64,000 bases of DNA from Bremerella cremea (GCF_003335505.1 NZ_QPEX01000028.1:228973-292972); one strand, 5' to 3'; numbered from the stretch's first letter, positions 1 through 8,450 are shown. Program-made: numbers and translations. The notes: generated by a model from the sequence alone, not told the origin.

Positions 1-1
1 A

Positions 2-631
2 GCGGAAGGGCTCGTCCGAATTGTCACCCTCGCCCCAGAGCAAGATCCTACACAAGAGGTAATTCGGCGTTTGGCGGACCAGGGGATCGTGGTTGCCGCT
101 GGCCATACCGACGCCTCAATCGACGAGCTTGATGCGGCGATTGATGCTGGTTTGTCGATGTTTACTCACCTCGGCAATGGTTGCCCACGGCTGATGGATC
201 GCCACGACAATATCATTCAGCGGGCCCTCAGCCGCTCTGATCGGTTGCACTTTGGCTTGATCGCCGATGGGGCCCATGTTCCGTTCTTCGCCTTGAAGAA
301 CTATCTAGAGATCATCGGTATGGATCGCGTCTTTGTGGTTTCCGATGCCATCGCTGCGGCAGGCTGCGGCCCTGGGGTTTACCCCTTAGGTGATCAGACG
401 GTGACCGTGGGCGAAGATGGTGTCCCCAGAGCGGAAGACGACAGCCATTTGGTTGGCTCTGCCACCACCATGCAGCAAATGGCTGACAACCTGCGCCGCC
501 ATGTTGGCTTAGGGGCGGGGGAAATTCAACGACTTACCTCTGGAAACCCTCGTCGCTTGCTGGGTGAGACGGTTGCTATCCCCTTAGGCCTAAGCCTGAA
601 CAATGGCGACCGCCAGCCTACTACCTCTTAG
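2..631 (+). CDS. nagA: N-acetylglucosamine-6-phosphate deacetylase, C-terminal half (partial)
   Basis: The gene enters the window already open; about 209 C-terminal residues are visible of a protein family usually near 380. NagA removes the acetyl group from GlcNAc-6-phosphate in the cytoplasm, in amino-sugar and cell-wall recycling. Visible family marks are the VTLAPE segment near the left edge, a GHTDA motif, a THLGNG segment where most NagA proteins have THLFNAM, and VSDAIAAAG carrying the expected catalytic Asp. The reading frame is open from base 2, and the TTG at 71 is only an internal codon. The family assignment is firm; substrate preference cannot be judged from half the protein. Confidence 0.88.
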   Translation, partial: AEGLVRIVTLAPEQDPTQEVIRRLADQGIVVAAGHTDASIDELDAAIDAGLSMFTHLGNGCPRLMDRHDNIIQRALSRSDRLHFGLIADGAHVPFFALKNYLEIIGMDRVFVVSDAIAAAGCGPGVYPLGDQTVTVGEDGVPRAEDDSHLVGSATTMQQMADNLRRHVGLGAGEIQRLTSGNPRRLLGETVAIPLGLSLNNGDRQPTTS

Positions 632-730
632 GCTTCTCGCCAGAATGGCCGTTTCGCCACACCATAAAGCCGTGTGCGCGTTTGTCTCTAACAGAAGACT
701 CACTCGTTGGCCTGGGGGCTGACGGGCGAG

Positions 731-1032
731 TCATTCTCCGATCACTTTCACCAAAACTCGTTTCGGCCTGCGACCGTCGAACTCGCCGTAGAAGATTTGC
801 TCCCAAGGGCCGAAGTCGAGCCTACCATCGGTGATCGCTACGACGACTTCCCGGCCCATGATCTGTCGCTTCATGTGGGCGTCGGCATTATCTTCGCCGG
901 TTCGATTGTGAGCATATCGCTGGGGAGAGGCGTCGAAAGGGGCGAGACCCTCCAGCCACTTCTTGTAATCCTCGTGGAGACCTGATTCGTCATCATTAAT
1001 GAAAACAGACGCCGTAATATGCATCGCGTTGC
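731..1032 (-). pseudogene. YjbQ-family fragment, second truncated copy
   Basis: This stretch encodes the C-terminal ~98 residues of a YjbQ/UPF0047 protein, the same part as in the intact gene at 1672-2094. The match to that gene ends abruptly at base 1032, so the first ~40 residues are missing and the frame continues into unrelated sequence. It has its own TGA stop. Against the intact copy there are 11 substitutions between 733 and 869, of which only one changes an amino acid (Asp to Asn), then 163 identical bases from 870 to 1032. Both copies therefore seem to have diverged as working genes before this one lost its 5' end. Confidence 0.8.
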
Positions 1033-1053
1033 CCATCCCCGATTGGGATACTC

Positions 1054-1347
1054 TTGATCTCCACCCGGAAACCGACGCCGCCGACACCAAAACCACGACG
1101 ACCAAAAAACATCATAGCCGCTGAACTTCGAGATGTTTACGCCGAAGTTGCTGCCAAGGCCGCTGATCTTCGAGATCAAGGGAAGACAAACATGGAGGTG
1201 TGCGAAGCCCTCAATGACCTTGGCTTCAAGACTCGCACAGGCAAGCTCTGGCGGCATCCTCAGCAGATCGTGAAGCTGCTGCGGTCGTTCGCTCCTACTC
1301 AGAGGGCCGACGATTCAACTCGTCTCCAATCCGAAACCAAGGAGTGA
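1054..1347 (+). CDS. possible recombinase-like helix-turn-helix fragment
   Basis: This is a weak open frame on the plus strand beginning just after the duplication break, with a TTG as the first start-like codon. Residues ~35-80 (core [20 protein letters not shown], then TRTGKLW) resemble the helical segment that follows the catalytic domain in large serine recombinases, where phrases such as 'LN..G..T..G..W' recur. No catalytic domain is present and the frame is open only back to 1018, so if real it is a remnant. Its 3' end overlaps the opposite-strand gene at 1295-1666, and both are unlikely to be translated in full. Confidence 0.3.
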   Translation: MISTRKPTPPTPKPRRPKNIIAAELRDVYAEVAAKAADLRDQGKTNMEVCEALNDLGFKTRTGKLWRHPQQIVKLLRSFAPTQRADDSTRLQSETKE

Positions 1348-1666
1348 AGCAGAACCATGCCTCACCGGTATCACAGTCCATCATCCGCTGAACAGCTTTC
1401 TTGCATGTTTCTCCATCGACGATAGACCAAGGACTCTTTTGGAAGAGTTTCTCGTCGTCTAGTCTGTATCCGTCGTCATCCAAATACCATGGCTGGCTTC
1501 CCTCTTCGTCTTCTTGCTCAAGCAGTGCGAGAAGCTGTTGTTTTTCGTCATCAGTCCATCGGAAGCACCCACGCAGGGAATCCCCCGTTCGCTCCAACAC
1601 GGCAAACTGAAACCGATCATCTCGATACGCCAACGTGATGATCTCCTCGTGTTCAGGACTGGTCAT
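1295..1666 (-). CDS. small acidic hypothetical protein
   Basis: I do not recognise this 123-residue protein. It is acidic, with Asp/Glu-rich runs in the middle and several Trp residues, and has no signal peptide or membrane segment, so it is probably a soluble cytoplasmic protein. Support comes mainly from context: its ATG lies 5 bases after the yjbQ stop, as the last of four minus-strand genes separated by only 5-9 bases, which looks like one transcript. It lies in the unique segment between the two yjbQ copies. The C-terminal ~18 residues overlap the weak plus-strand frame at 1054-1347. Confidence 0.5.
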   Translation of the reverse strand: MTSPEHEEIITLAYRDDRFQFAVLERTGDSLRGCFRWTDDEKQQLLALLEQEDEEGSQPWYLDDDGYRLDDEKLFQKSPWSIVDGETCKKAVQRMMDCDTGEAWFCFTPWFRIGDELNRRPSE

Positions 1667-1671
1667 GCCGG

Positions 1672-2094
1672 TTATTCCCCGATCACCTTCACCAAGACCC
1701 GCTTGGGCCTGCGACCGTCGAACTCACCATAGAAGATTTGCTCCCAAGGGCCGAAGTCGAGCCTACCATTGGTGATCGCTACGACGACTTCCCGGCCCAT
1801 GATCTGTCTTTTCATGTGGGCGTCGGCATTATCTTCGCCGGTTCGATTGTGAGCATATCGCTGGGGAGAGGCGTCGAAAGGGGCGAGACCCTCCAGCCAC
1901 TTCTTGTAATCCTCGTGGAGACCTGATTCGTCATCATTAATGAAAACAGACGCCGTAATATGCATCGCGTTGCATAAGAGCAGGCCCTCTTTGATTCCGC
2001 TCTTCTGAACGATCTCTTCGATCTTCGGCGTGATGTTCTCGAAAGCCATCCGAGCCGGAAGGTTGAAGGTCAGGTATTCCGTGTGTGATTTCAT
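1672..2094 (-). CDS. yjbQ: YjbQ/UPF0047 family protein, intact copy
   Basis: A 140-residue soluble protein of the YjbQ family, usual length 130-140. Members have a compact beta-rich fold, and some show weak thiamine-phosphate synthase activity; their main role is unsettled. Family marks are the [15 protein letters not shown] segment at ~42-56, a [14 protein letters not shown] segment near residues 84-97 with the conserved Asn/Asp/His cluster, and the C-terminal [13 protein letters not shown] motif. The gene sits inside a four-gene minus-strand array, 9 bases after the gene at 2104-2337 and 5 bases before the one at 1295-1666. A 300 bp copy of its 3' part lies 941 bp away at 733-1032. Confidence 0.85.
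   Translation of the reverse strand: MKSHTEYLTFNLPARMAFENITPKIEEIVQKSGIKEGLLLCNAMHITASVFINDDESGLHEDYKKWLEGLAPFDASPQRYAHNRTGEDNADAHMKRQIMGREVVVAITNGRLDFGPWEQIFYGEFDGRRPKRVLVKVIGE
1674..1973 (-). repeat. direct repeat, partner of 733-1032
   Basis: A 300 bp segment is repeated at a constant offset of 941 bp in the same orientation (733-1032 and 1674-1973). Eleven mismatches lie in the first 137 bases, and the last 163 bases are identical. The repeat lies entirely in yjbQ coding sequence, and 641 bp of unique sequence separates the copies. Confidence 0.9.
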
Positions 2095-2103
2095 TTTCAG
2101 GCT

Positions 2104-2337
2104 TTACTCCTCAGCACCTTGATCCAAGGACGCCTTGAGATCGTCAAGCATTTCCTCGAAATCGTCTGGTCTTACAGTGTTCAATTCACTGGGCCGCAGC
2201 CACATGCAAGTGGCGTCCAAATGGGCAATTATCGCCTCTGACTCTCCTTGATGAAGCTTTCCCTTCGACCATGGCAGGTAACTGGGGATGTCGAGCAAGC
2301 GAACATCTTTTGGGGCATCGGATGAGTCATCTGGCAT
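2104..2337 (-). CDS. small acidic hypothetical protein
   Basis: An unrecognised 77-residue acidic protein with no signal peptide or membrane helix. It has a patch reading YLPWSKGKLHQGESEAIIAH in the middle and an Asp/Glu-rich C terminus. Support comes from an ATG start 6 bases after the preceding gene (2344-2700) and a stop 9 bases before yjbQ, so it is probably cotranscribed with both. No function is proposed. It is small enough that a chance frame cannot be excluded, but the packing between two recognisable genes argues for a real gene. Confidence 0.5.
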   Translation of the reverse strand: MPDDSSDAPKDVRLLDIPSYLPWSKGKLHQGESEAIIAHLDATCMWLRPSELNTVRPDDFEEMLDDLKASLDQGAEE

Positions 2338-2343
2338 GGTGAT

Positions 2344-2700
2344 TCACTGCTTCTGTTGGTCTGGATCAAAGTATCGAGGTTGGACAAGCTCGCTGGGCAG
2401 CCCACTCTTACGGAGCTTGTAAACCTGAGTCTTCGATAACTGGTTGTCCTCGATTGGATGATACTGCAAGTTCCGACTTGAGTAGAACCCACTGGTCAAT
2501 CGTTCCGAAACCGTGTCATGAAGTCGTTTGACTTCGGCGGTAGCACCGGCCTCAAACCAAGGGCCATCCAACCGCCAATAGATCATCAACGCTGTTGCAA
2601 ACTCGGTTTCTTCGTCGTCCACGATGGGCCAGATCGGATCAAGTCCATCATCCCAGTTGTATTGAGCTACCCACTCGTGTTTCTGAACAGGCGTCTGCAT
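2344..2700 (-). CDS. DUF4274-like protein
   Basis: About 118 residues. Residues ~12-45 read as 'YNWDDG...P.W.I...ATALMIYW', the signature I associate with DUF4274, a short domain of unknown function found in scattered bacteria. The frame is open back to a TTG at 2730, but I prefer the ATG at 2700, which has an AAGGAAG ribosome site 5 bases upstream. It is the first gene of the four-gene minus-strand array ending at 1295. No membrane segment is visible. The family call is by eye and moderately sure; the function is unknown. Confidence 0.6.
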   Translation of the reverse strand: MQTPVQKHEWVAQYNWDDGLDPIWPIVDDEETEFATALMIYWRLDGPWFEAGATAEVKRLHDTVSERLTSGFYSSRNLQYHPIEDNQLSKTQVYKLRKSGLPSELVQPRYFDPDQQKQ

Positions 2701-3213
2701 TTGGCTTCCTTTGTTTCTGGGATCGGCCAACGGCTACCAAGGATTATAAGGAACCCTCTCGGCCCGGGCAGATTGTAATGGGAATGCTGACACTGCTCAT
2801 AGAGAAATGGCCGAGAAGTCAAGCGATCAGGTGTCTTGCGTTGGGTACCGTTTAGCAGAGATCGGTTCGCTTTTAGATCGCGTTGGAATGGCAGTGGCAA
2901 GCTCTTCCAAGCCAAGGTGATCGAAGGCCAAAAGCAGATTGGTGATAGGCCATCTTGGGGCTGTCGAAGTCTAGCGCACTTTGGCCAACGAAAAAGCAGG
3001 TCCCGTTGTTACCACTTGCCCATTAAGTGGGGGGGTGATCTTGGGTGGTGCTACTCGGTGATACCTCGATATATGTAATTTTGTAAAAGCAAAGAAAAAA
3101 AGGGTTTTTTGTAGTTGAGGTTATGATGGGCACGCGATATCTTGAGGCGCTCTGGACCACCCCTCATCGCAGTTTCCTTTTGCTTCGGCACTTCCTTATT
3201 ATTGAGGTCCATT
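2701..3213. other. intergenic region between divergent genes
   Basis: About 510 bases lie between the minus-strand array and the DUF1559 gene, so promoters for both should be here. I see no convincing -35/-10 pair and no gene. The right end turns A/T-rich from about 3070, including an A-run and T-run at 3095-3110 that could bend DNA or form a weak hairpin in the DUF1559 leader. Confidence 0.4.
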
Positions 3214-4188
3214 ATGATTCTTCCTCGTTGGCGTCGAGGGTTTACCCTCGTTGAGCTTCTCGTTGTTATTGCGATCATCGGAGTGTTAATCGCACTTCTT
3301 CTGCCGGCCGTACAGCAGGCACGCGAGGCTGCTCGTCGGATGCAATGTTCGAACAATCTCAAGCAGATTGGCATTGCGATGCACAATTATCACGACACCT
3401 TTCGCAAGTTGCCGTACGGCTCTTTCAATCTCCGCGAGACTTGGCCTTCGAGCGGTACCAACTGGCGAACTCTGATTCTGCCGATGATGGAGCAAGGCAA
3501 CATCGTCGATAATCTCTCGTTTACGAGCACCTCGTCGTTCATGGCTGGCGGTGCCGCTGGGTCTGGGTATCTGGCCGGTAACAAGGTTTTAGAGGATCTT
3601 GTTCTAGAAGCCTATCGCTGTCCGTCCAGCGCGCTGGACGAGTTGAAGGGGCACAACAACGACCATGCGATGAATGCTAACTATGTTGGTAATCAAGGGG
3701 CGGCAGTACCAGTTCCTGGTCCTAATAACACGATCGGAACTCGAGACTGTGGGCATGGCTATTCATGTAACAACGGCATCTTGGTTGCCAATCAAAATTA
3801 TGGTTTGAAAGACATTACCGATGGTACTTCTAACACAGCGCTTGTTTGGGAGCAGTCTGGTTTTGTGAACAAGCTCAACAAAACCTCTAACTACTATGGT
3901 GCGTGGTATGGAACACGCCATCCGCGTTCCGTAGATGATTCTGGTAGCTGCGGTGACTTGTGGCAGACGGGCACGACTTGTTTGCGATATGCACCCAATA
4001 CAAACGCTGTCCTAACAGGCGCTAGCCAGATGTACCAAAATAATACGATCATCAATTCTGAGCATCCAGGCGGTGTCATGGCAGCAATGTCGGATGGTAG
4101 CGTACGATTCTTCCCTGAAGTACTCGACTTCGAAACGCTCAAGCGAGTCGCATGTCGTTACGATGGCCAGGTTATCGGCTCGTTCTAG
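3214..4188 (+). CDS. DUF1559 domain protein with prepilin N terminus
   Basis: A 324-residue exported protein of the large planctomycete DUF1559 group. Residues 9-18 (GFTLVELLVV) are a type IV prepilin-like cleavage/methylation site with the conserved Glu at +5, followed by a ~20-residue hydrophobic helix and the PAVQQAREAARR segment. The C terminus carries the group's 'HPGG...SDGSVRF' motif. These proteins are pseudopilin-like and probably sit in the envelope, but their role is not established. The ATG at 3214 is preferred over an earlier in-frame codon at 3142 because it has a TGAGG ribosome site and places the prepilin motif correctly. The small lipoprotein downstream is a usual companion. 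Confidence 0.93.
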   Translation: MILPRWRRGFTLVELLVVIAIIGVLIALLLPAVQQAREAARRMQCSNNLKQIGIAMHNYHDTFRKLPYGSFNLRETWPSSGTNWRTLILPMMEQGNIVDNLSFTSTSSFMAGGAAGSGYLAGNKVLEDLVLEAYRCPSSALDELKGHNNDHAMNANYVGNQGAAVPVPGPNNTIGTRDCGHGYSCNNGILVANQNYGLKDITDGTSNTALVWEQSGFVNKLNKTSNYYGAWYGTRHPRSVDDSGSCGDLWQTGTTCLRYAPNTNAVLTGASQMYQNNTIINSEHPGGVMAAMSDGSVRFFPEVLDFETLKRVACRYDGQVIGSF

Positions 4189-4247
4189 AATCGGGCGGAG
4201 TAATTAATAACGCTACTCAAGATATTATCGTGGATGAAAGATTCTCT

Positions 4248-4658
4248 ATGACGCTTGGAAAACTCACGCGGTGCCTGCAAGGCACCGCGATGACTGCTGT
4301 GTTGCTGCTTGCCGTAGCAGGTTGTTCTCAAGAAGACCCGATGGGGAAGGTGAAGGGTAAGGTCACCTTCAACGACAAACCGTTTACGGATGAAGCGTCT
4401 GTCATCTTTTTTAACTCGCAAACAGGACAGGCAACTTCCGCTAATGTGGATTCCGCCGGAGCTTTCCAGCTCGAGCCTATTCCATTAGGAAGCTATAAGG
4501 TGTTTCTGGCACCAGTAATCGAAGAAGGGTATGTCGATCCTAAGCCTATGAAGAGGAACAATTCGATTCCTCAGAAATATTGGAGCGAAGGAACGACCGA
4601 CATCACCTACGAGGTGGTGGATGGTGAGCAAGACATGACCGTCGAACTAAAGAAATAG
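4248..4658 (+). CDS. small lipoprotein with transthyretin-like/carboxypeptidase-regulatory-like fold
   Basis: A 136-residue protein that begins with a lipoprotein signal: a hydrophobic stretch ending LLLAVAGC, giving a lipobox Cys near residue 27. The mature part begins 'GKVKGKVTFNDKPF' and continues with short beta-type segments ending in 'PLGSYKVFL', typical of the small carboxypeptidase-regulatory-like lipoproteins that follow DUF1559 genes in planctomycetes. The ATG at 4248 is chosen because it starts the signal sequence; the frame extends upstream into the DUF1559 gene. It lies 59 bp downstream of that gene and just before a strong terminator, so the two probably form an operon. Its function is unknown. 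Confidence 0.8.
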   Translation: MTLGKLTRCLQGTAMTAVLLLAVAGCSQEDPMGKVKGKVTFNDKPFTDEASVIFFNSQTGQATSANVDSAGAFQLEPIPLGSYKVFLAPVIEEGYVDPKPMKRNNSIPQKYWSEGTTDITYEVVDGEQDMTVELKK

Positions 4659-4693
4659 CTTTTCTCTCAACCAGAAAGTGGCCATTAAATACC

Positions 4694-4730
4694 AAAGGCG
4701 GAGCATGAAAACGTGCTCCGCCTTTTTATT
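4694..4730 (+). terminator. rho-independent terminator
   Basis: A perfect 12 bp stem (AAAGGCGGAGCA with TGCTCCGCCTTT), an 8-base loop and a T-rich tail lie 36 bases after the lipoprotein stop. It ends the DUF1559-lipoprotein unit. Confidence 0.92.
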
Positions 4731-4844
4731 TTCTTGCTTGCTTTATCCCATGGCGAGGGCCTAAGCCAGAACCCTACGGTTCCTGGCGGTGTCCTTGGTA
4801 GCGCAAGGTGTGATTTAAGGCCGTTTCTACGAAGCGTAAGAGCG

Positions 4845-5366
4845 ATGGTGATTGACGTTGGTAATGGAATAGTACTTTCCGCTTTCCGAGCGGACGACAC
4901 GGAAGTTTGCACTGGCTTGCTTCAGGAGGCTGAGATCCACCGAGGTTTATCACTCATGCCAAACCCCTATCGACAAGAAGACTTTGAGCGGTGGTTGGCG
5001 TTTGTTACCGCAGAAGCGGAGCGTTTCGGTCGCCCACTGCAGTTTGCCATTCGCGATCAGTCAGGCACGTTTCTTGGTGGCTGTGGAGCAAGCCAGATGG
5101 TGGTTGGCCACAAGTGCGAGATTGGTTATTGGCTCGGCAAGCCTACTTGGGGACGGGGTATCATGACCGCCGTCGTCGAGTCGCTCTGCAATTACTTGCA
5201 GCGCGACTTCCAACTTGTGCGAATCGCGGCAACCGTATTCGAAGGAAATCTCGCTTCGATGCGTGTGTTAGAAAAGAATGGATTCGCCCGCGAAGCATGT
5301 TTGCGAAAATATTATCTCAAGAAAGAGCGTTATATCGATGGCCAACTGTTCGCCAAGGTTTGGTAA
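4845..5366 (+). CDS. GNAT family N-acetyltransferase (RimJ/RimL-like)
   Basis: A 173-residue cytoplasmic protein with the order of elements of RimJ/RimL-type acetyltransferases: an early 'LSAFRADD' strand, a central 'GYWLGKPTWGRGIMTAVV' segment that matches the acetyl-CoA-binding motif A (with the R-G-x-x-T part), and the 'NLASMRVLEKNGFAREA' motif near the end. The family acetylates the N terminus of ribosomal proteins or small-molecule amines; the substrate is unknown here. I chose the ATG at 4845 because the upstream extension runs back through the terminator at 4694-4730. It converges on the gene at 5376, with 9 bases between the stops. Confidence 0.85.
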   Translation: MVIDVGNGIVLSAFRADDTEVCTGLLQEAEIHRGLSLMPNPYRQEDFERWLAFVTAEAERFGRPLQFAIRDQSGTFLGGCGASQMVVGHKCEIGYWLGKPTWGRGIMTAVVESLCNYLQRDFQLVRIAATVFEGNLASMRVLEKNGFAREACLRKYYLKKERYIDGQLFAKVW

Positions 5367-5375
5367 GCGGCAGGG

Positions 5376-6185
5376 CTAATCCGCGTTGCCGGTCCATTCC
5401 AGCACGGCCAGAATCCCACGATGGTCTGAGGCAACCGGTTCTTCCAAGACTTGAAACTCGATCACTTTCCAACCCTTGGCTGGGCGATACAAAATGTAAT
5501 CGATCTGGCGATTGGGAGCATCACTCGGAATCGTGTCGAGGTTCTTCAAGTTGGCGGACGTCCAGTCCTGGAAAATAAGTTTGATCGACTCGCTTTTGGG
5601 TGTCGCGTTTAGGTCGCCAGCGAAGAGGGCAGGGCGATCTTTCCAGCTCTCAGTGAGCTTTTGAATCATTTTTGCCGACTCGACCCGCTCAGCATCGTTC
5701 GGGCGGTGGTCAAAGTGAGTGGCCAAGAATTTAAGGGGTTGGTCGAGGCCAGGGATGGTGATGTTGGCTTCGATCACTCCCCGCTTTTCCCCTGGGCCAA
5801 GCTGCGGCAAAGCGTGGTTGGTCATCGAGATCGAAGGATAGCGTGTCAGAATGGCATTGCCATACCAACCTCCTTGCAACGGGATGTTTCCCCCGAAAAC
5901 GGTATTCATTTTCGTTAGTTTGGCCAGTTCCGCAGCCTGATCGACTTGACCGGTCCGTTGCACGTTTTGATCGACTTCTTGCAAAGCAACGATGTCGGGA
6001 GTCGCCTCGTTAATGATCTGGGCAATGCGGGGCAGGTTAAGCTTGGCATCGGTTCCTTCAGCGTGGTGAATGTTGTAACTGACCACCCGAATCCGCACCG
6101 GTTCAGCCGCATGGAGTACAAGGGGAACGCACGCCAGCAGGACGGACAGAACCGGAAGAAGTTTCTTCAGCATCTTGAATGACAT
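5376..6185 (-). CDS. secreted endonuclease/exonuclease/phosphatase-fold protein
   Basis: A 269-residue protein with an N-terminal Sec signal peptide (Lys-rich start, hydrophobic core, cleavage near VLHAAEP). The mature part follows the EEP superfamily: 'VVSYNIHHAEG' with the metal-binding Asn, 'VALQEVDQN' with the catalytic Glu, 'FAGDLNATP' with the Asp/Asn pair, and 'SDHRGILAVLEW' with the closing Asp-His. The superfamily cleaves phosphodiester bonds in nucleic acids, phosphoinositides or sphingomyelin; the exported form with no DNA-repair features makes a secreted phosphodiesterase likely. It starts 19 bases after the FAD oxidoreductase stop, so the two are probably cotranscribed. Confidence 0.88.
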   Translation of the reverse strand: MSFKMLKKLLPVLSVLLACVPLVLHAAEPVRIRVVSYNIHHAEGTDAKLNLPRIAQIINEATPDIVALQEVDQNVQRTGQVDQAAELAKLTKMNTVFGGNIPLQGGWYGNAILTRYPSISMTNHALPQLGPGEKRGVIEANITIPGLDQPLKFLATHFDHRPNDAERVESAKMIQKLTESWKDRPALFAGDLNATPKSESIKLIFQDWTSANLKNLDTIPSDAPNRQIDYILYRPAKGWKVIEFQVLEEPVASDHRGILAVLEWTGNAD

Positions 6186-6204
6186 TCGTGAGAAAAAGAT
6201 GTGT

Positions 6205-8277
6205 TTACTGGACGGGAACTAAGGCTACGGCATCGGCCACCACGTAACCGTTGACTCCTTGGTTAGAAAGAGTCACCGTCGTATCACCGCTAAGCTCAAA
6301 TTGCCCGATCGAAACAAACAGGCTGTCGATCGTCGGAGCTTTCTTCTGATTGATTGATCCTTGGAAAATTTCCTTCCCGCCAGAAGTCACGGTGACGGGG
6401 ACATTGGTGGCGCGGTTGCCATTGTGGGCATAGGCGATACGAACATCGTACTTGCCTGCTTTCAGATCCTTGGCCGTAAAAGCGATCGATTTTTCGCCGT
6501 CGTTCTGGTCATGGACATAGCCAACCCCTACGAAACCAGTGACAACGCTGCTGACTGGCCAGTCGCCCGTTTTTTGGGCTTCGGTATCGTCGATTACGGT
6601 GCCGTCCATCTTCTTCGGGTCTAGCACCATACGCGGGGCCTTGGGCTTGCGTTCCATGTGGAGCACTTGGCCATCGGCAAGCAAGCGTTCTTCCAGTTCG
6701 GTGTAGTCGACGTCTTGTACGGGAATGTTCTTGTCGATGGCCATCGAGGCAGCTGTGGCCGCCGACTGGCCCAAGACCATGAAGACAGGTTCCATGCGGA
6801 TCGAACCGTAGGCAATGTGGGAAGAGGAAACGCAAACCGGAACCAACAGGTTCGTGCATTCTTCTTTCTTCGGCGTTACGCTGTCGTAGCTAATGGGATA
6901 AGCACCACCAGGACTGACTTGAATGTCTCCTTCGTTGCGAACGTACCCCTTTTCATCCACATAACGCTGCACGTTGTGCGAGTCCATATTGTACGAGCCG
7001 AGTCCGATGCTTTTCGGAGTCGGTTTCAACGCACGTAGCATCGGTTCGCACATTACCACTGGGCCAATCATGCGGCGGGCTTCACGCACGTAGATCTGAT
7101 GCGGCCAGTTGCCGTTGTCGACGAACTCGTCTTTCGCCAGTCCCCACATGTTCATTCGATCTTGAATATCCTTGGGGACCGAAGGATCATTGGCGATGAA
7201 ATAGAGCCAGCCTTTTTGGTACAGCTCGTGCTCTTTGATGATCTCTTGACGGCGTTCGTAGCTGGCTTCCGGATAGTCGTAGTTCATACCGATGTTGTCG
7301 GTAGAGAAGCCGCCGTGGTTGTTGGTGTCGGTCTTGGCGTTGGGGGCAGGATCAAACTTGTTGAACACCCCTTTCCAGCCACCTTGCAAGTAACGAGCTA
7401 AGAGTGCGTACTCGTTGGGGTCGTACCCTTCAGGCTTCGGGAACGCGACTTGGTTGTCCTTGGCCGTCGTCAGGCACATACGGAAGCAGTAGGCTTGAAT
7501 CTTGTCGTCGCCAGTGCCATCTTCGCCCGGAGGGTCATTCGAGATGCGAGCAAGTAGGCCGCTGCTGGGATCCCCTTCCACGACATAGGCCGATACCGGG
7601 AAATCAAACTGATGACTACGAGCCCGTGCGGTTTGAACCCCGTTAAGCGTTTCCTCGTAGACATCGTTTGCTTCACGGCCAACGTGATACGAGATACCTG
7701 CGGCAGCCAGCAAATCGCCTTCATAGGTGGTGTCCATGAAGATCTTGCCAGAGTAAGACTTGCCTGAGAGGGTTGTGATACTGACGATCTTGCCATCCGC
7801 TTTTTTGACCCCGTTCTTGCGATCGAGCAGTTCTTCACGCACGACGGGAATCTCAAATTCGTCGACCAACTCTTCAAACACTTGCTCCGCGACGTGGGGC
7901 TCGAAGACCCACATCGCATCGTCATCCTTGCGATAACGGCTGTATTGTTCTGGCTTCTGCTGACGCCAGGCCGAGGGTTGATCGTAGTGCTTTTTGACGC
8001 GCTGATAGAAGTCGAGCGATATTCCTCCAATCGCACCCTTATTGCCGCTGTCGGTCCAGCCAAGGCCTCCACTTGTCAGCCCGCCCAGGTGTTTGTCAGG
8101 CGAAACGACGATGACGGACTTGCCCATTTTCTTGGCTTGGATGGCCGCCGTGACTGCTGCCGAGGTGCCACCGTAAATTACCAGGTCATATTCTTCTGAC
8201 GCCGATTGCGGGGCCGCTCGCAGAGAGGATACGAAAAGAGAGAGAACGAATGCTGAGGTGAGGAAGAGTCGATTCAC
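6205..8277 (-). CDS. secreted FAD-dependent oxidoreductase with C-terminal golvesin-like module
   Basis: About 690 residues. A Sec signal peptide is followed by 'DLVIYGGTSAAVTAA', the nucleotide-binding start of FAD-dependent oxidoreductases of the type common in planctomycetes. 'GLTSGGLGWTD' and 'DTTYEGDLLAAAG' are further family marks. The last ~130 residues form a beta-rich module ('GFVGVGYVHDQ', 'GKYDVRIAYAHN', 'VVADAVALVPV') like the golvesin/xanthan-lyase CBM group. The GTG at 8277 is preferred over a TTG at 8331 because it directly precedes the signal peptide and has GGAA upstream. The substrate is unknown. The phosphodiesterase-type gene follows 19 bases downstream, and the sulfatase at 8451 diverges. 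Confidence 0.88.
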   Translation of the reverse strand: MNRLFLTSAFVLSLFVSSLRAAPQSASEEYDLVIYGGTSAAVTAAIQAKKMGKSVIVVSPDKHLGGLTSGGLGWTDSGNKGAIGGISLDFYQRVKKHYDQPSAWRQQKPEQYSRYRKDDDAMWVFEPHVAEQVFEELVDEFEIPVVREELLDRKNGVKKADGKIVSITTLSGKSYSGKIFMDTTYEGDLLAAAGISYHVGREANDVYEETLNGVQTARARSHQFDFPVSAYVVEGDPSSGLLARISNDPPGEDGTGDDKIQAYCFRMCLTTAKDNQVAFPKPEGYDPNEYALLARYLQGGWKGVFNKFDPAPNAKTDTNNHGGFSTDNIGMNYDYPEASYERRQEIIKEHELYQKGWLYFIANDPSVPKDIQDRMNMWGLAKDEFVDNGNWPHQIYVREARRMIGPVVMCEPMLRALKPTPKSIGLGSYNMDSHNVQRYVDEKGYVRNEGDIQVSPGGAYPISYDSVTPKKEECTNLLVPVCVSSSHIAYGSIRMEPVFMVLGQSAATAASMAIDKNIPVQDVDYTELEERLLADGQVLHMERKPKAPRMVLDPKKMDGTVIDDTEAQKTGDWPVSSVVTGFVGVGYVHDQNDGEKSIAFTAKDLKAGKYDVRIAYAHNGNRATNVPVTVTSGGKEIFQGSINQKKAPTIDSLFVSIGQFELSGDTTVTLSNQGVNGYVVADAVALVPVQ

Positions 8278-8450
8278 GAGGAAGATTCCAATGGGGTAAG
8301 ATAATGTTGAGGTTCTCCTATCGTAGCTCAAACCCAGCGCGGTTCAAACTAGCTAAACGTCTTGCTATTGGGGGATTTTTTGTTGCTAGTTTTTTGGGTA
8401 ACGAGCACAATTAACAGATCCTCATTTTCATCATAATTTTGGATGTCTTC

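Noticed and set aside
700..2700. insertion sequence or integrated element
   Set aside because: There is a duplication and a recombinase-like fragment, but no transposase, integrase or terminal inverted repeats.
3142..3213. earlier start for the DUF1559 protein
   Set aside because: It would bury the prepilin motif 32 residues inside the protein; the ATG at 3214 has a ribosome site and gives the normal layout.
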